Assembly: GCA_037439945.1 (NCBI GenBank)
Contig: JBBIVA010000096.1
Location: 1 to 15,055, forward strand
DNA: 15,055 bases
Reading direction: 5' to 3'
Source of the DNA: CALEUX01 sp037439945
Lineage (GTDB): Bacteria > Bacteroidota > Bacteroidia > Bacteroidales > Marinilabiliaceae
The translations under genes were made by a program, and so were the position numbers. A model generated the notes under the pieces. The model searched no databases. It had not been told where the DNA came from and saw only the letters and a program-made list of their open reading frames with translations. Positions 15,017 through 15,055 of this stretch are shown here, piece after piece; the first letter of the stretch is position 1, and each line of letters starts with the position of its first letter.

Positions 15017-15055
15017 TTAAGCAGCTTTTACAATAGCCATATTTTCAACAACATC
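15017..15055 (-). CDS. C-terminal end of an unidentified protein (partial, runs off right edge)
   Basis: The minus-strand frame is open from the window edge through 12 codons (DVVENMAIVKAA) to a TAA at 15019-15017. It is upstream of, and in the same direction as, the KaiC-like operon, which has its own promoter in between. The tail is too short to assign a family, and a chance frame is possible. Confidence 0.35.
   Translation of the reverse strand, partial: DVVENMAIVKAA

Noticed and set aside
1..15055. CRISPR arrays, tRNA and rRNA genes
   Set aside because: No regularly spaced repeats, no tRNA cloverleaf with a TTCRA arm and no rRNA-like stretches were seen on either strand.

Overview
The window looks like a chromosomal piece of an anaerobic or facultative member of the Bacteroidota (Bacteroidales/Marinilabiliales-like). 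It is AT-rich, shows no obvious Shine-Dalgarno sequences, and has one perfect Bacteroidota-type promoter (TTTG-N20-TACCTTTG) and weaker -7 boxes. It also carries two intergenic elements of kinds I recall as scattered through Bacteroidota genomes, an IS1634-family transposase relic, and protein families typical of the phylum. No species can be named from the sequence alone.

Layout. 1-60: the 3' end of a membrane-protein gene (+). 134-1753 (-): a tyrosine recombinase with three N-terminal tryptophan-rich, HARP-like repeats. 1935-2025: a structured RNA-like intergenic element. 2133-3845 (+): an AGCS-family sodium:amino-acid symporter with a large soluble insert. 3879-3953: a dispersed C/G-run repeat. 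4083-4320: a cobalamin riboswitch. 4347-8257 (+): a tight operon it should control, namely nrdD (class III anaerobic ribonucleotide reductase), a DUF6580 membrane protein resembling an ECF-transporter S component, a CobO/BtuR-type corrinoid adenosyltransferase, and the radical-SAM activase nrdG. 8258-10828: a decayed region with a possible group II intron 5' fragment, a heavily frameshifted IS1634-type transposase, and an intergenic tract holding a long imperfect inverted repeat. 10829-14945 (-): a three-gene signalling operon transcribed in the order double-domain KaiC-like ATPase, single-domain receiver, hybrid histidine kinase. 15017-15055: the last codons of another minus-strand gene.

How the genes fit together. 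In the riboswitch operon, low cobalamin should raise expression of a B12-independent ribonucleotide reductase and its activase, and at the same time of proteins that could import and adenosylate scarce corrinoids. This suggests, without proof, that the genome also encodes a B12-dependent (class II) reductase. In the KaiC-like operon, tight spacing and a shared strong promoter imply that the ATPase, the receiver and the PAS/HisKA kinase form one signalling unit. No KaiA or KaiB is visible. The two best candidates for an under-described system are the corrinoid-linked nrdD/nrdG operon and the KaiC-like/receiver/hybrid-kinase operon. The latter has a Ser-Tyr pair where cyanobacterial KaiC has its Ser-Thr phosphosites, and a degenerate receiver on the kinase.
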